Positions 23,606 through 35,400 of a DNA stretch of 64,000 nt are shown one piece after another. Under the pieces are notes generated by a model that saw nothing but the letters and a program-made list of their open reading frames with translations, was not told the DNA's origin and made no database searches. The translations under genes and the position numbers were made by a program. The stretch lies in the NCBI GenBank assembly GCA_025449115.1, contig JAHLKC010000083.1, positions 115,093 through 179,092 of the forward strand, given 5' to 3'. Within the stretch, counting starts at the first letter, position 1; each line of letters begins with the position of its first letter. Source of the DNA: Chytridium lagenaria (lineage: Eukaryota > Chytridiomycota > Chytridiomycetes > Chytridiales > Chytridiaceae).

Positions 23606-24219
23606 TTACACGACTAAAAAAGGAACAAAAAGCATGCTTTAATATTCACAAAAACAAGAAAGACGGAAAAGCGGGAGCAAAAAACTTACCAGTGCCAGAG
23701 GAGGACGCGATCTTGGGCCAAAGGTCAGCGCACTCCTTAGCGACGGGGCCAGTGATGGCGGATCCCTTCATCTCACCCTTGGGGTTGACAATGACACCAG
23801 CGTTGTCTAAAATAACGTCGTAAGAATCCAGTAATCACCAAGTATTGCATTAATTCACTAGCTGAATAAAACATACCCTCGAAGTAAAGGAAAACACCAT
23901 CCTGTCTCCTCCACTGCTTACGCTGCCTAACAACGATGGCGGGCATAACTAAAAAGCGAAAAACACATCAGAACAATATTCACTACATTCAAACACAGAC
24001 AAACACCACCTACCCTTCTTGCGGAGATCCGGCTTTCCCTTCTTGACAGTTGCGAGCACCATGTCCCCGCAAGCGGCAGCGGGAAGACGGTTAAGACGAG
24101 CTCCGAAACCCTTGACGGAGATAACGTACAAGTTCTTGGCTCCAGAGTTGTCGGCGCAGTTCATGACTGCTCCAACGGGGAGACCAAGGGTCATACGGAA
24201 CTTGCTACCTCCAGCGGCA
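23606..24219 (-). CDS. RPL23: 60S ribosomal protein L23 (uL14), first exon not found
   Basis: Exons 24219-24014, 23948-23877, 23806-23690 and 23613-23606 join in frame. They read [94 protein letters not shown] and [18 protein letters not shown]. This is uL14, a component of the large subunit near the tRNA and subunit interface. The last exon is only 8 nt including the stop. The usual N-terminus (roughly eight residues such as a Met-Ser-Lys-Arg start) must come from a very short upstream exon that I could not place in 24220-24340; a GATGG-rich repeat occupies part of that stretch. Confidence 0.93.
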
Positions 24220-24274
24220 CTGTTACACAAAATTGAGACGAAATCAGTTGGCCGTCATTGGGTCAAAAGATACA

Positions 24275-24309
24275 CCATCCCATCCATCTGATCCATCCCA
24301 TCCATCATG
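24275..24309. repeat. ATCC/ATCCC-type imperfect simple repeat
   Basis: CCATC and CCATCC units repeat imperfectly upstream of RPL23 exon 2. Length and irregularity argue against a telomere. Confidence 0.7.
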
Positions 24310-24335
24310 TCCATCAGACGTCTTAATTGAATCCA

Positions 24336-24818
24336 TTAACCTCCAATATCGTATAGAGGAAGATGATGCTTGAAGATGTTGTCTCTCGTGTTCGGAATGT
24401 GAAGCTCGAGTTGGATGGCATGGTCTCCAGAGGTGACAACCGTTTCGACCATGACGTGGCAGTTATCCACTTCTCCAACTCTAGCCATTTTCCAGCGAGA
24501 TCGAGCACTCCAGCTAATGCCCTCACGCATCTTTCACTTCTGTGCATTCTAGTCCATTATTGTCCAGTACAAGCCAAGAATCCTTATCCAGATCCAGAAA
24601 AACCCAACCTCCCGCGGTATAAGATTGTTCCATCCCCTTTCCTGCCCCCATGCTATGCATCCAGTCGCTCCTGCCCCATTCTCATCCCCTCTGAAGCCAT
24701 GACGATTGAATGGAGGAACAGACGTCTTCTGCACATTCTCCATCAAACTCACCCTGGCTTCGACATTGCTGATGGATATTAGATGGTTCAAAAAGAAAGA
24801 CCTCAATGATGGGAACAC
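24336..24818 (-). CDS. Unidentified coding candidate
   Basis: The minus strand has a protein-like segment (EVDNCHVMVETVVTSGDHAI then QLELHIPNTRDNIFKHHLPL), stop at 24336. It is preceded, after a possible intron whose acceptor lies near 24540, by a segment with ISNVEARVSLMENVQKTSVP. I do not recognise the family and the exon joins are uncertain. The opposite strand is also open here (24363-24782), so the strand choice rests on residue composition only. Confidence 0.3.
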
Positions 24819-24964
24819 AAAGGTTTGTATTGCTTTGAACTTTCACGCCAAATCATTATTCTCGCCACCTCTAAAACGCCTTCTAGAAATATCCAACGTG
24901 AAATACTTAAATAATAGTGTTACTTATTAATAAAATCTTTTTTCCGTAATATGCATAACCGCCA

Positions 24965-26085
24965 TCAAGCTCCGCGTGTCGGCTTTTGGATATCAACCAA
25001 TTTGATATCCGTAGCCGCGATAGGGTGGTGAGGGAGAAGTAACCGAATGACATCAAGATGCCATTTCATGCATGCTGCTTGAAGAAGAGCTGGTGGTAGA
25101 TTTGTGGTCATCCTTGGTTCCTCTACTGAGAAGGTCAGACGGGTAGCCAGGGTTATGCGAGTGTCGGCAAGAAGGACACGAAGGGCTTTCGTGTGGCCAA
25201 GGCCTCATGCGCGTCGGATTGCTTCAAAGTCATGGGCGGTTGGGTCGATACTGGGTTGGCGCAGTAGGATTTGTACCAACGTAGGCTTATCACCGCCATC
25301 AATGGCGGCAAGAAGGAGAAGGTTCCAATCGAAAGAGGGAGGAAGAGCGTTGAAGTGATTTAAAAAAGTCGTAAGAGTTTGTAAATTATCGCGTGTCGTC
25401 ACAACATCTCAAATGAAGGGAAGGAAGCCGCTGCGGCTGGGGTTGTAAGAGAGTGTACTGATGAAAAGCTCAATAACTTCTGTAGGTTTTAGGTATATAA
25501 AGTCATTGAACGGCTCACTGACTTTTGCGCGCTCTTGAACGAGGAAACGAAGCATATCGGTGTATGAGCCGTCTCGTCCACAACTCAAAACGAGAGCATC
25601 CAGCACTCCACGAAACTCTTTAGAGCCTTGAATACTCAGTTCTTTCAACATGGTTAAGTCGTCTGCATCAGCAACCTTTATAATTTCAGACTTTTTTTGT
25701 TGCGCTGATGCCACCGAAAAGCCTCTTGAAACATTAAATACACGTCCCTCTGTTTGCTTAGTATGGCCAAATACATTCCGGAGCCCCACTCTTCATTTGC
25801 TTTTTTCAAGGGGCTTGATAGGATTTTTTGAACATCGACACGGCCAGTATCAAAAACCGCGTAAACAGTTTTTTGCATAGCACTGTTTCGCTTGCGCTGC
25901 TCAGCCCACCCCGCGTTCCACTCTCCAAACGGCAAAGGAGAAGATCAACGCGGTTTGACGTAACGCTAAACAATGCCTTTACAGGATCCAGCTTGGTAGA
26001 CAGAATGTCGAAAACCTCATCGGAAACAAGACATCCCGAGGCATCGATACAAACGGGCCACAGAGAACTGCTATGTTGAAGCAGC
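24965..26085 (-). CDS. Ankyrin-repeat-like protein, 5' end unresolved
   Basis: The minus strand encodes helical pairs of the ankyrin type: DEVFDILSTKLDPVKALFSV, MYLAILSKQRDVYLMFQEAF, EFRGVLDALVLSCGRDGSYT, LLLAAIDGGDKPTLVQILLR, ALRVLLADTRITLATRL and LLQAACMKWHLDVIRLLLPH, ending at a stop at 24965-24967. Segments lie in three frames, needing single-base slips near 25400, 25720 and 25210 or short introns. No ATG is visible at the 5' end, so the first exon is missing or upstream. Ankyrin arrays bind proteins; no specific role can be named. Confidence 0.55.
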
Positions 26086-26210
26086 AGTCAATACTACTAA
26101 CTAGTCCTGCTTCAAAGTCTGGCATCCCCTGACCCATATCGAACGGTTCACATTCGACTTTTCCTCAACTCGGAAAAAATTTCCATCAACATTGGTAAAT
26201 TTGACCCTCA

Positions 26211-27174
26211 ATGAAGATGCATTTCACCTCCCTCCTCCTCTCCCTCCTCGCGATCGCATCCAACACCAACGCCTCTACTTCCTCCTCGAGGGCTCCGATC
26301 AAAAATGTTTCATTGAAGAACTCCCCAAAGAAACAACCGTCATTGGTACCTCCCTCCTTTTCGCCCATCCCCATTTTAACCATCTCAACTAGGAACATTC
26401 TCCGCACTCGAATGGAGTGACCAGGCTCAAGCGTATCAGGAGAACCCTGCTCATGTTGTCCAGATCATTGTAGAGGTAAGCAAAGGGATAAGAACGAATA
26501 TGTGTTGAAGAGTTAAAAGGAAACGGATACCCGTCATAGACTTGTTGAACAAAAGACGTCGAATGCTGGAAAGTTTACCTTTACTACAAGCGAATCAGGT
26601 GAACCACTTCACAACACGCATCAACGCTAACTCTATTTTCACAGGTGAACACAGCATTTGCATGTAAGGGAGATCCACACATCCATCATCTCCTATCATC
26701 TTCTAATCTTTTTAAAGCACTGCAAACGGTGGCGGTGGATGGTTCACAGCCGTCAAGACGGTACGTTCTCCCCTCACAATCCATCACTTACATCCTAGAA
26801 ATTCCACCTCGATCTCATGTTCGGCGATGCGTCCCACGATACAACCACTCACGCTAAATCCGCCGTAAACGGTACCCCACCCCTCCCCACACCATTCTAA
26901 TCTCTCGCAGACATGGTCACCCGAATTAAAGAGCTCAACAGCCGCGTTGACGATATCATCCGTGAACAACGATACCAAAGGGTAAATGACCACGGCCTTT
27001 ATGAATTCTAACCATGATTCGTAGCAACGTGAAGCGGAATTCCGGGATACCAGTGAAGCGACAAATGCAAAGGTGATGCATTGGACGTTGGCGCAGATTG
27101 CGGTTTTGGCCTTGACGGCGTTTTGGCAGACGAGGCATTTGAAGCAGTTCTTTGTGTCAAAGAAATTATTGTGA
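26211..27174 (+). CDS. p24/TMED (emp24/gp25L) family ER-Golgi cargo receptor
   Basis: Signal peptide MKMHFTSLLLSLLAIASNTN, then (after a lost base near 26272) YFLLEGSDQKCFIEELPKET with the first GOLD-domain cysteine. Further exons give TFSALEWSDQAQAYQENPAH, TDTRHRLVEQKTSNAGKFTF, EHSICI with the second cysteine, GGGWFTAVKT, KFHLDLMFGDASHDTTTHAK, coiled coil TRIKELNSRVDDIIREQRYQ, EFRDTSEATNAKVMHWTLAQ, a membrane helix (IAVLALTAFW) and tail QFFVSKKLL. The C-terminal KKLL resembles COPI-binding dilysine signals. p24 proteins cycle between ER and Golgi in COPII and COPI vesicles. All introns are short (about 40-110 nt). Confidence 0.88.
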
Positions 27175-27822
27175 GTTGCCTTGTTATTTGGAGGGGGACG
27201 ATAGATTGCAGGGGCTCGTTGCTTATTTTCTTGTCTGTTCTACTGGAACCGTGGTGAATTCAATTAACAACTTGGGCTACTTTTATCCTCTTTATTATTT
27301 TTAATTTTCAATTGTGGGCATCAATGACATGATACAAATTGGATTGTTCAAAGAGCTTGCCTATAGCATAATCTCATCAAAAGGCGGCCATTTGCAGGAA
27401 TCTTTTTGGCCATCCCGTCAGGCGCTTGAGTGAATCGATTCTAATGAATTAACCCTTTTGGGCCATGTTACCAAGCCTTTTGCACCCATTAACGTGGCAT
27501 TTGGTAAAGCAATCATGATAATTTCCATTGACGTCCATTCCGACTATTGAAACTAGATTTGTAAGTGCATCCGTTCTAGTTCAACAGCAAAAGATAATCC
27601 ACAACAAAAGTCCAAACTATTCGTACAGAAAATGAATATAATAAAATTGTATATTATGATAAAACGACAAATAAAATTCCCAAATATATCCCTATGCACC
27701 CAAAACAGATAACCCAGCAGCCCCTCCCCCCCACAAAAAAAAAAAAAGATATCGAAAGGTGGGGTTTAACGTTGATTAAAAAACTAAAAAACAAAAAAAA
27801 AGTCGATTAAATGATTAAAAAA
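27175..27822. other. Convergent 3' spacer
   Basis: AT-rich, with a C-rich run followed by an A-rich run near 27725-27745. No gene visible. Confidence 0.6.
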
Positions 27823-30330
27823 TCACACCCTTCCTTCCCCTGACACCCTCCCCTCCCCTGACACCCTCCTCTCCTCTTCTTTCCCTGCAACCCCCACCGT
27901 CGCCACACCCTCTTTCGCCGGCCCCACCCCAGCAGGAGCACCGGGCGTTGGTCCCCCCGGTGACCCCCCCTCCTTCCTCAACCACCCCCCCACAAGACTC
28001 CACGGATTCTCAATAGCATTCTCCAACACATTCTCAAAAGCCGACGCCATCCTCTCCAACGCGCTCGACGGGTCCCCACCCCCCGGTGACGTCTCCCCCA
28101 CCATCGACGTCCGTCTCGTCTTGGTAGCAGGCACCGTCACAGCCCTCTTCAACGGTGCTTCCACAACAGCTCCAACCTTCTTCACCGGTGTCTCCACTAC
28201 AGGTACAATCATCGGTACACTCATCGATGGAACCACATCATCCATCAATGACGATTTCCCACTCCTCACTCCATCCATCATCTTGGCCGCTTCCGCTACC
28301 TTCCTCGCAGCTTCATCACGTTCCTCATCTCACGTCTCGCCTTCTCCCTCGCATTCTCAAGTGGTTCCTCCTCCTCAACCTTCCCAACCTCCTCCCCACG
28401 TTTCCCATTCGCTGGAGGCGGCGACGCCAACGTCTCCCCAATACTCTCCACCCAGCTCCGAAACGGTCTCAACCAAGATGTTTGACCGGGTGTCGCCCCC
28501 GTCGTGTTGGCACGTGAAAGCCGCGGTGGAGCAGCGTTATCCCCAAACCCAGTCGACCGGCGTGGGGCTTTGGAATCAACAACAACATACGGTTCAAGTT
28601 CCTCGGTCGGCGTCGTTGTGTCAATAGGGTGTAACGCGTCTTTTCGTTGTTTCCGTGACGTGGACGTCCCAGATACCACCGACGTCGTCTCCCCAGGTGT
28701 GACGGATGCGGTCCCACTCCCCAACACAGACCGTCTTGATTTCACCTTCCCACTCCACACCACGCTCTCCAAACTCTCATCCACAACCAACCCACTCCCC
28801 ACACTCTTCACAGCACCCGACCAAACCACACTCTCAGGATCATCATCCACCCCACCACCCACTTCAGGCGGTGCCCGTGATTTCACCGTCCCCTGCCACA
28901 CCACAGCCTCCGTCTCCGCCGCCAAAGCACTCCCAACCACACTCCCACTCTTCTTCTTCTTCACCACCGTCGGTCCCTTCCACAACGCACTCTCCATCTC
29001 CATCGGTAAATCATCCCCAACTTCCCCATTCCACCATTTCTCCCCTCCCTTGGGTGCACTCCTCACAGGTCCATTCCACAAAGCACTCTCAGCATCCTCC
29101 TCCTCATCATCATCAATCTCCTCAAACCCTTCCTCAACCGTCATCTCCTCATCCGTAAAACTCCGTCTCGATGTCCTATCATGCCACGATACAGGTCCAC
29201 CCTTCCCTTTCCACGTCTCATCCTCAACTTCTTCAACACCCTTCATCCCCCCCGTCCATCATCAGAATGACTCCACCGTGGCGATAAAGACCCATTCGAC
29301 GTCTTCCTCCCAACACCTAAATGCATCCCCGCATTCACACCAACATTTCCCCTCCCCAGTAACCCCACAAACCCCGTCGTCGTCATCCCAGCCCTAACAC
29401 CTCCAGCAGCAACCACCATCCTCTCACCCCCACCCGTCCTCTCCATCGTCATCCCAGCCCTACCACCTCCACCCACAACACCCACCCTACCACCTCCACC
29501 CACAACACCCATCCTCTCCATCCGTTCCTCCTCCTCCTCAACACCCACACTCGACTTCCCCTCCTCCCCACCAACAAACGGATTCTCCCCCTCCACCACC
29601 TCAACTCCTCAGGCACCTCCACATCCGAATCCCACTCCTCATCACTCTCCCAACACCTCCTCACAACCTTGGGCGGCAAATACCCTTCAAGCCCTTCCTC
29701 CTCCCCCAAAGCGGCGTCCAAGGACTCTCCAACAAATGTCTCACACTCGCTAAATCCAATTCAATCTCCAAAAAATGCGAATCAGCCTGCTTCACTATAT
29801 AATCTAACGCCATGATATGCGCTTCTTGCGCAACCCCAAGATCCGTTTTATACATCACAAGAAGCTCTTTCGCTGCCGCCAACTCCTCCTCCACTTCCGC
29901 AAGTCTCGATAACCCTTCCTGCGCCGCTACAAGATCCGATCGCGCCGCAGCCAAATCCGTTCGCGCAGACGCTAAATCCCCTTTTAATCGAAACTTGAGT
30001 TTATTTCTGTTTCGCAAGAAGTTCCTGCGCTTTCGCTAATTGCTCGCGTATCGCTTCAACGTCTTCGTCTGCGGGCGTGTCGGGGGATGACGTGGTGCCG
30101 CCACCGAGGAACCGTCGAAAAGTCCAGAGATGGGGCGGGAGGCGGGTTTGGGAGGTTGTTGGACTGTGTGGCGACGATCGAGGGTTGGAGCTGTGATGGA
30201 GGCGGTGGTGGGGGTTTGAGGGGGTGGTTGATTTCAGAGGTGCGGGGGTGGGACCGGTGAGGGTTGTGTGGCGACGTTCGAGAGTTGCTTTTGGGGTGGT
30301 GGTGGATAGGGTATCTGGGAGGGGTGACAT
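27823..30330 (-). CDS. Long disordered protein with coiled coil and repeated W-G motifs
   Basis: Candidate start ATG at 30330 (MSPLPDTLSTTTPKATLERR). A Pro/Ser-rich region is followed by a coiled coil (DVEAIREQLAKAQELLAK, then DLASARTDLAAARSDLVAAQ and EVEEELAAAKELLVMYKTDL). An acidic patch (CWESDEEWDSDVEVPEE), a Gly/Met-rich stretch and a tract of tryptophan repeats follow, then a Ser/Thr-rich region and ALERMASAFENVLENAIENP. It stops at 27823. Four or five single-base slips join the open segments (near 30010, 29700, 29590, 29250 and 28290). I do not recognise the family. It lies directly downstream of the WD40 gene on the same strand and could be its C-terminal half: a splice donor overlaps the WD40 stop. 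Confidence 0.55.
28737..29090 (-). repeat. Five W-anchored peptide repeats, consensus E-S-[AV]-[LV]-W-x-G-x-V-K-S
   Basis: Within the disordered protein the motifs ESALWNGPVRS, ESALWKGPTVV, EAVVWQGTVKS, ESVVWSGAVKS and ESVVWSGKVKS follow each other. Start-to-start distances are 32, 28, 25 and 22 residues. Acidic residues precede each motif. Confidence 0.8.
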
Positions 30331-30529
30331 GGGTGGTGTGGGAGGTGAACGACAGGTGGAGGGACTGGATTAAACAATCATCATGGTGTAAGCGAACAGA
30401 GAAAAGAGAAAGGGACCGAATATGACGGAGCAACCAAAAAATAAAACGAGGCCCATGAAAGAAAAAAGGCCGGAAATATTGAAGTGAGAGAAACTAAACG
30501 CGCAAACTCGGTAAAAGTGTTACATACCA

Positions 30530-32022
30530 ATCTCCCATACTCTCACTGTACAGTCTCCTGATCCGAATAAAGCTTTCCATCATATCCTGCACAAAGACAC
30601 GCTACGGCCCCAAAATGTCCACCCAACGTCTTTGTAGGCTTCCCAGACTTGACGTCCCATTCTACAATCGCCTTATCATCTCCAGCAGAATACAACCTCC
30701 CCGCCGCAATACAAACTGCTCTCACCCCCGTCTCCCCATGTCCCTCAAAGTCCTCAAGCACTGTCCAGAAGACGTATCCCAAACCCTCACCGTCCCATCC
30801 CTTGAACTTGAATACAACAAATCCCGTCCAAGACATAAAGAGAACACCCAATCGCTATGCTCCTCCAACACCAAAAGACATCGTCCATTCGACATATCCC
30901 AAACTCGGACTGTATGATCATTCCCACCAGAATACAATCGCCCACCCGCCGCACAAAGGGCAAGCACCCATCTCGTATGTCCCGTCAGAATCCACTGTCG
31001 TCTCCCAGTAACAGGATCCCATTCATTGATCATCCTATCCGCTCCACCAGAGTACAACCGTCCCTCTGGCGACACGCATACAGCCGTCACGTAACCATCG
31101 TGTCCCTGATGGTCCGTGTAGGAGCTCCAGTGGCAATTTCCAGACAATCACGGACCCGTCTTCAGAGGATGAGAAGAGTCGGGAACCGGATGCGCAGATG
31201 GATGTGATGCCCTTGGAGTGACCGTGGGAGAATGTGCGGGAAACGGTACCGTGTGTGGCATCCCATTCGACAATGGTACCATCGCGACCGCCTGCGTAGA
31301 GTTTGCCTTCGTTGACGCAGATGGAGGTGATGGGTCGTCTGTTTAGGGTGTCGAGGAAAGAGGATTAAATTTCAATGGTCTGATTCTTTTATCTTCTAGA
31401 CATCTCATCGACAGCCATGCAAGTAATGATCTGATAGGTGAAAGAGGTGTTGAGGCTCCGACTCTCCCGTGAGGGGATCCCTTTGCGTCATTTACCCCCC
31501 CGAAAAAGATTCCGCCCAATTCCCACGATTTGACATGATACCTTTAGCGTGGCCCTGTCCTTTCATCCTCCTCCACCACCCCGTTCCGTCCATCCTCGTC
31601 CAGAGATACCCACATCCGTCATGAATTCAGTGAATGCGTCTATCCATTTGTCCAAAGAGTACTGTTGAATAGAAATGCCCCCACGATTTGTTATGGGCCA
31701 TTCTCCGCCCTAGCAGGACTCTCAAAAGGATAATGAATGATCACATACCTTGGTTGAGTCTCGAGGACTTGAATGCATTTAGGGCCAGCAGTCAATGGTG
31801 GTAATTGTTTGGTGGATTGAGACGAAGAGGCAAGTGAAGCGGGGATAGCTGATGCTGATGCTGACGATGAAGAAGAAGGGATGGGTTGTTGGAGTGGTAG
31901 TAATGCGTTGTCCTCATCGTCTTCATCGAATGCATGTGATAAGGGTGGTGTGGTGGTGGTTGCTGTTGTTGATGATTCATTGCTGATGTGGCTCCGGCAA
32001 GAGATGATGCGGTGGAGGGCAT
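30530..32022 (-). CDS. WD40 repeat protein, seven-bladed propeller
   Basis: N-terminal Ser/Thr/Gln-rich region with DEDDEDNALLPLQQP, then an intron (donor after LETQPR) and seven WD40 units. Representative strands are ITSICVNEGKLYAGGRDGTI, RLFSSSEDGSVIVW, VTAVCVSPEGRLYSGGADRM, VLALCAAGGRLYSGGNDHTV, LLYSSSRDGTVRVWDTSSGQ, VRAVCIAAGRLYSAGDDKAI and LYSGSGDCTVRVWEIGM. The stop TAA is at 30530-30532. Slips occur near 31130 and 30550. The start is uncertain: I use the ATG at 32022, but the frame is also open upstream through a CATC repeat. Seven repeats close one propeller, a scaffold for protein binding. No partner domain identifies a pathway. Confidence 0.78.
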
Positions 32023-32118
32023 CTCTCTTGGAAAATGTTTTGTTGTTGTGTTTATGGTAATTGGAATGTATATAATGATCAATTATCGCTTTAGAGTCAT
32101 AAAGTGGAGAGAGAAAGG

Positions 32119-32207
32119 ATGGATGGATGGATGAATGGATGGATGATGGATGAATGTATGGATGAATGAATGGATGGATATGAATGAATGGATGGATGGA
32201 TGGATGA
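32119..32207. repeat. ATGG/ATGA microsatellite
   Basis: Imperfect tandem tetranucleotides immediately upstream of, or within the 5' part of, the WD40 gene. All reading frames through it encode His-Pro-Ser-Ile-like repeats on the minus strand, which I treat as non-coding. Confidence 0.8.
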
Positions 32208-32415
32208 CGGACTCTCCTGGTATCTCTCCCCAATAAAGAACGACGACGACGCAGAGGAGATACGAACACTGCTCTCGAGATGGGAGTGACACAAAGGTAT
32301 TAAAGTAAAGATTTAATAAAATTTTACAAACTTGTATTTTATTTATTATTATTTTATTTTATTTTACATTGTGAAATAGTAATATACAAATTTTCATGGA
32401 TTGAATAGTATTTAT

Positions 32416-32437
32416 CCCCCGCTCCCGGGGAGCGGGG
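32416..32437. repeat. GC-rich hairpin at proposed Helitron left end
   Basis: CCCCGCTCCC followed by GGGGAGCGGGG forms a near-perfect palindrome in strongly AT-rich surroundings. The outer 10 nt recur inverted at 42417-42426. Confidence 0.75.
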
Positions 32438-32473
32438 TTCCACCCCCCCTTTATTACGTATTAATTAAAAAAT

Positions 32474-35400
32474 TTGTTTCTTATCGGAGAAACACGTGTA
32501 CTTAAGAGGGCAAACATTTTAATTAGCAGTTTTTTCAAACGGTTTCCGTTTATGGAAGTTCCCAAAATTTGTTTCGGGTGTTTCCGTAATGATATATTTT
32601 GGTTTCCATATGGTTTGAAAAAGAATTTTGAGATGTTCGTTGGGAATTTACGTAGTGATTACGGTGGAGAATCTGAAGTTGGGGGTACGGAAGTGTGTGA
32701 TATTGATGGTTCGTGTTTAAGTGCGTGTGATCAAGTTGGTCGTCCTGTGCATCAATGGTCGGAATCATGTCTGGGACGTTTGTCGGTTACTGTATTGCGT
32801 GCGGTTTCGCTTTCGCTGAAGTTGCCTGTTTCTCGAGTGAAATCTTCGATGGTGACGTCTCTTATGGCATACGCTGAGGATCGTGTTGTTCTGGAATATC
32901 TTGGAACTCCTATGTTCTGTTGGACAGAAACATTTCTTCAGAGATCTTCCGTCACAGCTCTTGGAGTTGTTTCTTGTTTTTTGGGTTGTTTCTCAATCCA
33001 CTACAAAGAACGTCTATGTTCAGTTTTTGTTGGAATACGCGGAAAATCGTCGGTTATGTAGCGAGGATAAAGTGTCTAGAGATATTGTAAAACCTATTTT
33101 GAGTCGACCTATGATGAATTGGACTCGAAGATATCTGGAACGTTGCTCGTTGGTCTCTTTACGTTCCGTGCTGGATGTGTTAGGAGTTTCGGCGGTTGGA
33201 CAAAAATCTGCATTGATTTCGGCGTTGTTGGATTATGCAGAAAATTCCGTTATTGTGGATCTTTTGGGAATTCCGAAATCCAGATGGACCGTTTTTGTTC
33301 TTAATACTTGTGAAGTTGCAGTGTTAGAGCGAGTAATTGCATTTTTAAAATTGCCTTCTTCAACGACGAAGCCAGAATTGGTGAAGGCTTTATTAGAATA
33401 TGCTGGAATTGATAGAGAATCCATGTCGAAAAGTGATGGTATTTTCTTTTTTTAAATTGGTGTTTAATGTTTATAGAAGAAGAAAGTGAGAAAATGTTGG
33501 GGCGGCCATTTTTACGATGGTCACGGATCTTTCTACGTAGTCACAGTATTGTTCGTTTACGCGAAGTGCTAGATTTTTTGCAGTTATCATCGTCTGGATC
33601 GAAAGAATGTTTAATTTCGTCGTTGATGATGTACGCGGAGAATGCAGTTATTGTTAAACATTTTTTCATTCCAATGAAAGCATGGTCGTATGATAATCTG
33701 TGTGATACTCCACAGGCCACGTTAGATGTTGTCTCAACATTTTTGAGTTTGCCTTCTTCCACGTCGAGGATGGAATCTATTGAAAATTGCTTTTATTCGC
33801 GAAGTCTCGGGTTGATAGTGTTGTGGAAGAGTATTTGACATTTGAGCAATCACCAGACGTCGCTCTTCAATTATGGATTTCTATGGCGGGTTGTAATGAA
33901 TTTGATATTTATTCATCAGATACATCAAATTTAGTTAATCAAATTCGTGCTCAAACGGTGACGTCAAATGTTCAGGATGCATGTCAGATTGAGTATGGTG
34001 CAGTCATGCATCCAGATCGTGACATTGAAGCGTGCGCTAATTGCGGACGACATGATTTTGATCTTGGTATAACTCAAGTGGCACTGAAAGAGCTATCCAT
34101 TCTGCTTATGTCTACCGAGGCGAAAGAAAAGTTTTTCTTATTGAACGTTCATGTTCGTCGAGGTTATAATGTATATGAATTATCTAAGGATGAGATTTTT
34201 CATTTACATCCGGATCTTGTTGATTCGTTAACTGGAACCGCCCCTATTTGTGCTATATGTTTCCGATCTATATTTTCGAAATCTCCACGTCTTCCACGTT
34301 TTTGTTTAAAGTCAGGCTGTGATTTTGGTAACTGGCAGGCCATTGCAAATGCCTTTTCTCTTCCTTCTCTTAATGAGTTGGAAAAGTTAATGCTTTCTCC
34401 TGCTATTTGTTTACATCGAACCATTAAATTGGTTTCAAGAGGTCGTAAAGCATCTTCATTGGCGTTAACTGGACACGTTATTGCAGTCGAACTTCTGGTA
34501 TTGCAGAAAACAGCAGTGTATTCCAAATACTGCTGCTTTACGATTTGTAGAGATACATTTCGTTGGTGCTGCAAGTCATTGGACGTTTGTAGAGAATTTC
34601 TACGCAAGGAAAATATTATGATACACGGGTTCGTATTTTGTTTTATGTGTTTTTAATAAAAATTAGCTTCGATTATCAGTGTTAATAAGAAACCTTGTTG
34701 TTTTATATCAAATAAATCCTGGTATACGACGTGTTATTGGCGAAGATTCAGAGACCGCAAAACAGTTGGTGGAAGCGTTTTTGAATTTTTTCGACGAAGA
34801 GTTTTGGAAGCATTTTAGTGTTGTGGGCTTTCCATCGCAAGAAGAGTTAGATACTTATCAGAATTCTGTTTTGGAATTTGCTGTTGTTTCGGTGGACAAC
34901 ATTACCAAAAATTTAGAAGAGTGTTTAACATCCGATGTTGCTAACGTTCGACCGCAACATGATTCTCGAAATTCGGATTTGTTCGACGGAAATTGTCTTT
35001 TGGACCACGTATTTATAACGGATGCAAATCCTGTTGTTACAGATGCATCCGTTGAACAAGAATTTTTGGAATCTATACGGAATACGACGGGTTCTTGCGA
35101 TGCCGAAAAACCAGCTGTGATAAAAATAGCAATAGGTAAGATAATATGTAATATAATATTTATCAATTATAGATAATAAGCTATTTAATGAATTTTCTGA
35201 GGGACTAGAAGTGTTCTACGAAGCATTTCCTTTTGAGTTCCCATTTGGTAGTGGTCTTCATCGCCAAACTGTAAATTCAGATTTTGGTGAGGGGAGTGTT
35301 ACGCTTGCCATGTTCAAGTATCTTCTGCAGCAACATTCAAAGGTCTTCGAGAGAAACATGTCGTTGCTATCGTTAATGTTTAATATGATGCAACGACATT

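Noticed and set aside
24275..24309. GGATGG repeat as a telomeric tract
   Set aside because: Short, imperfect and internal beside a ribosomal protein gene.
28121..29397. Long plus-strand Ser/Pro/Thr-rich frames
   Set aside because: Antisense shadow of the acidic W-repeat protein; GC-biased third positions leave the reverse strand open.
32083..32294. His/Pro/Ser/Ile repeat peptides upstream of the WD40 gene
   Set aside because: Translations of the ATGG/ATGA microsatellite in several frames at once, so most likely non-coding.
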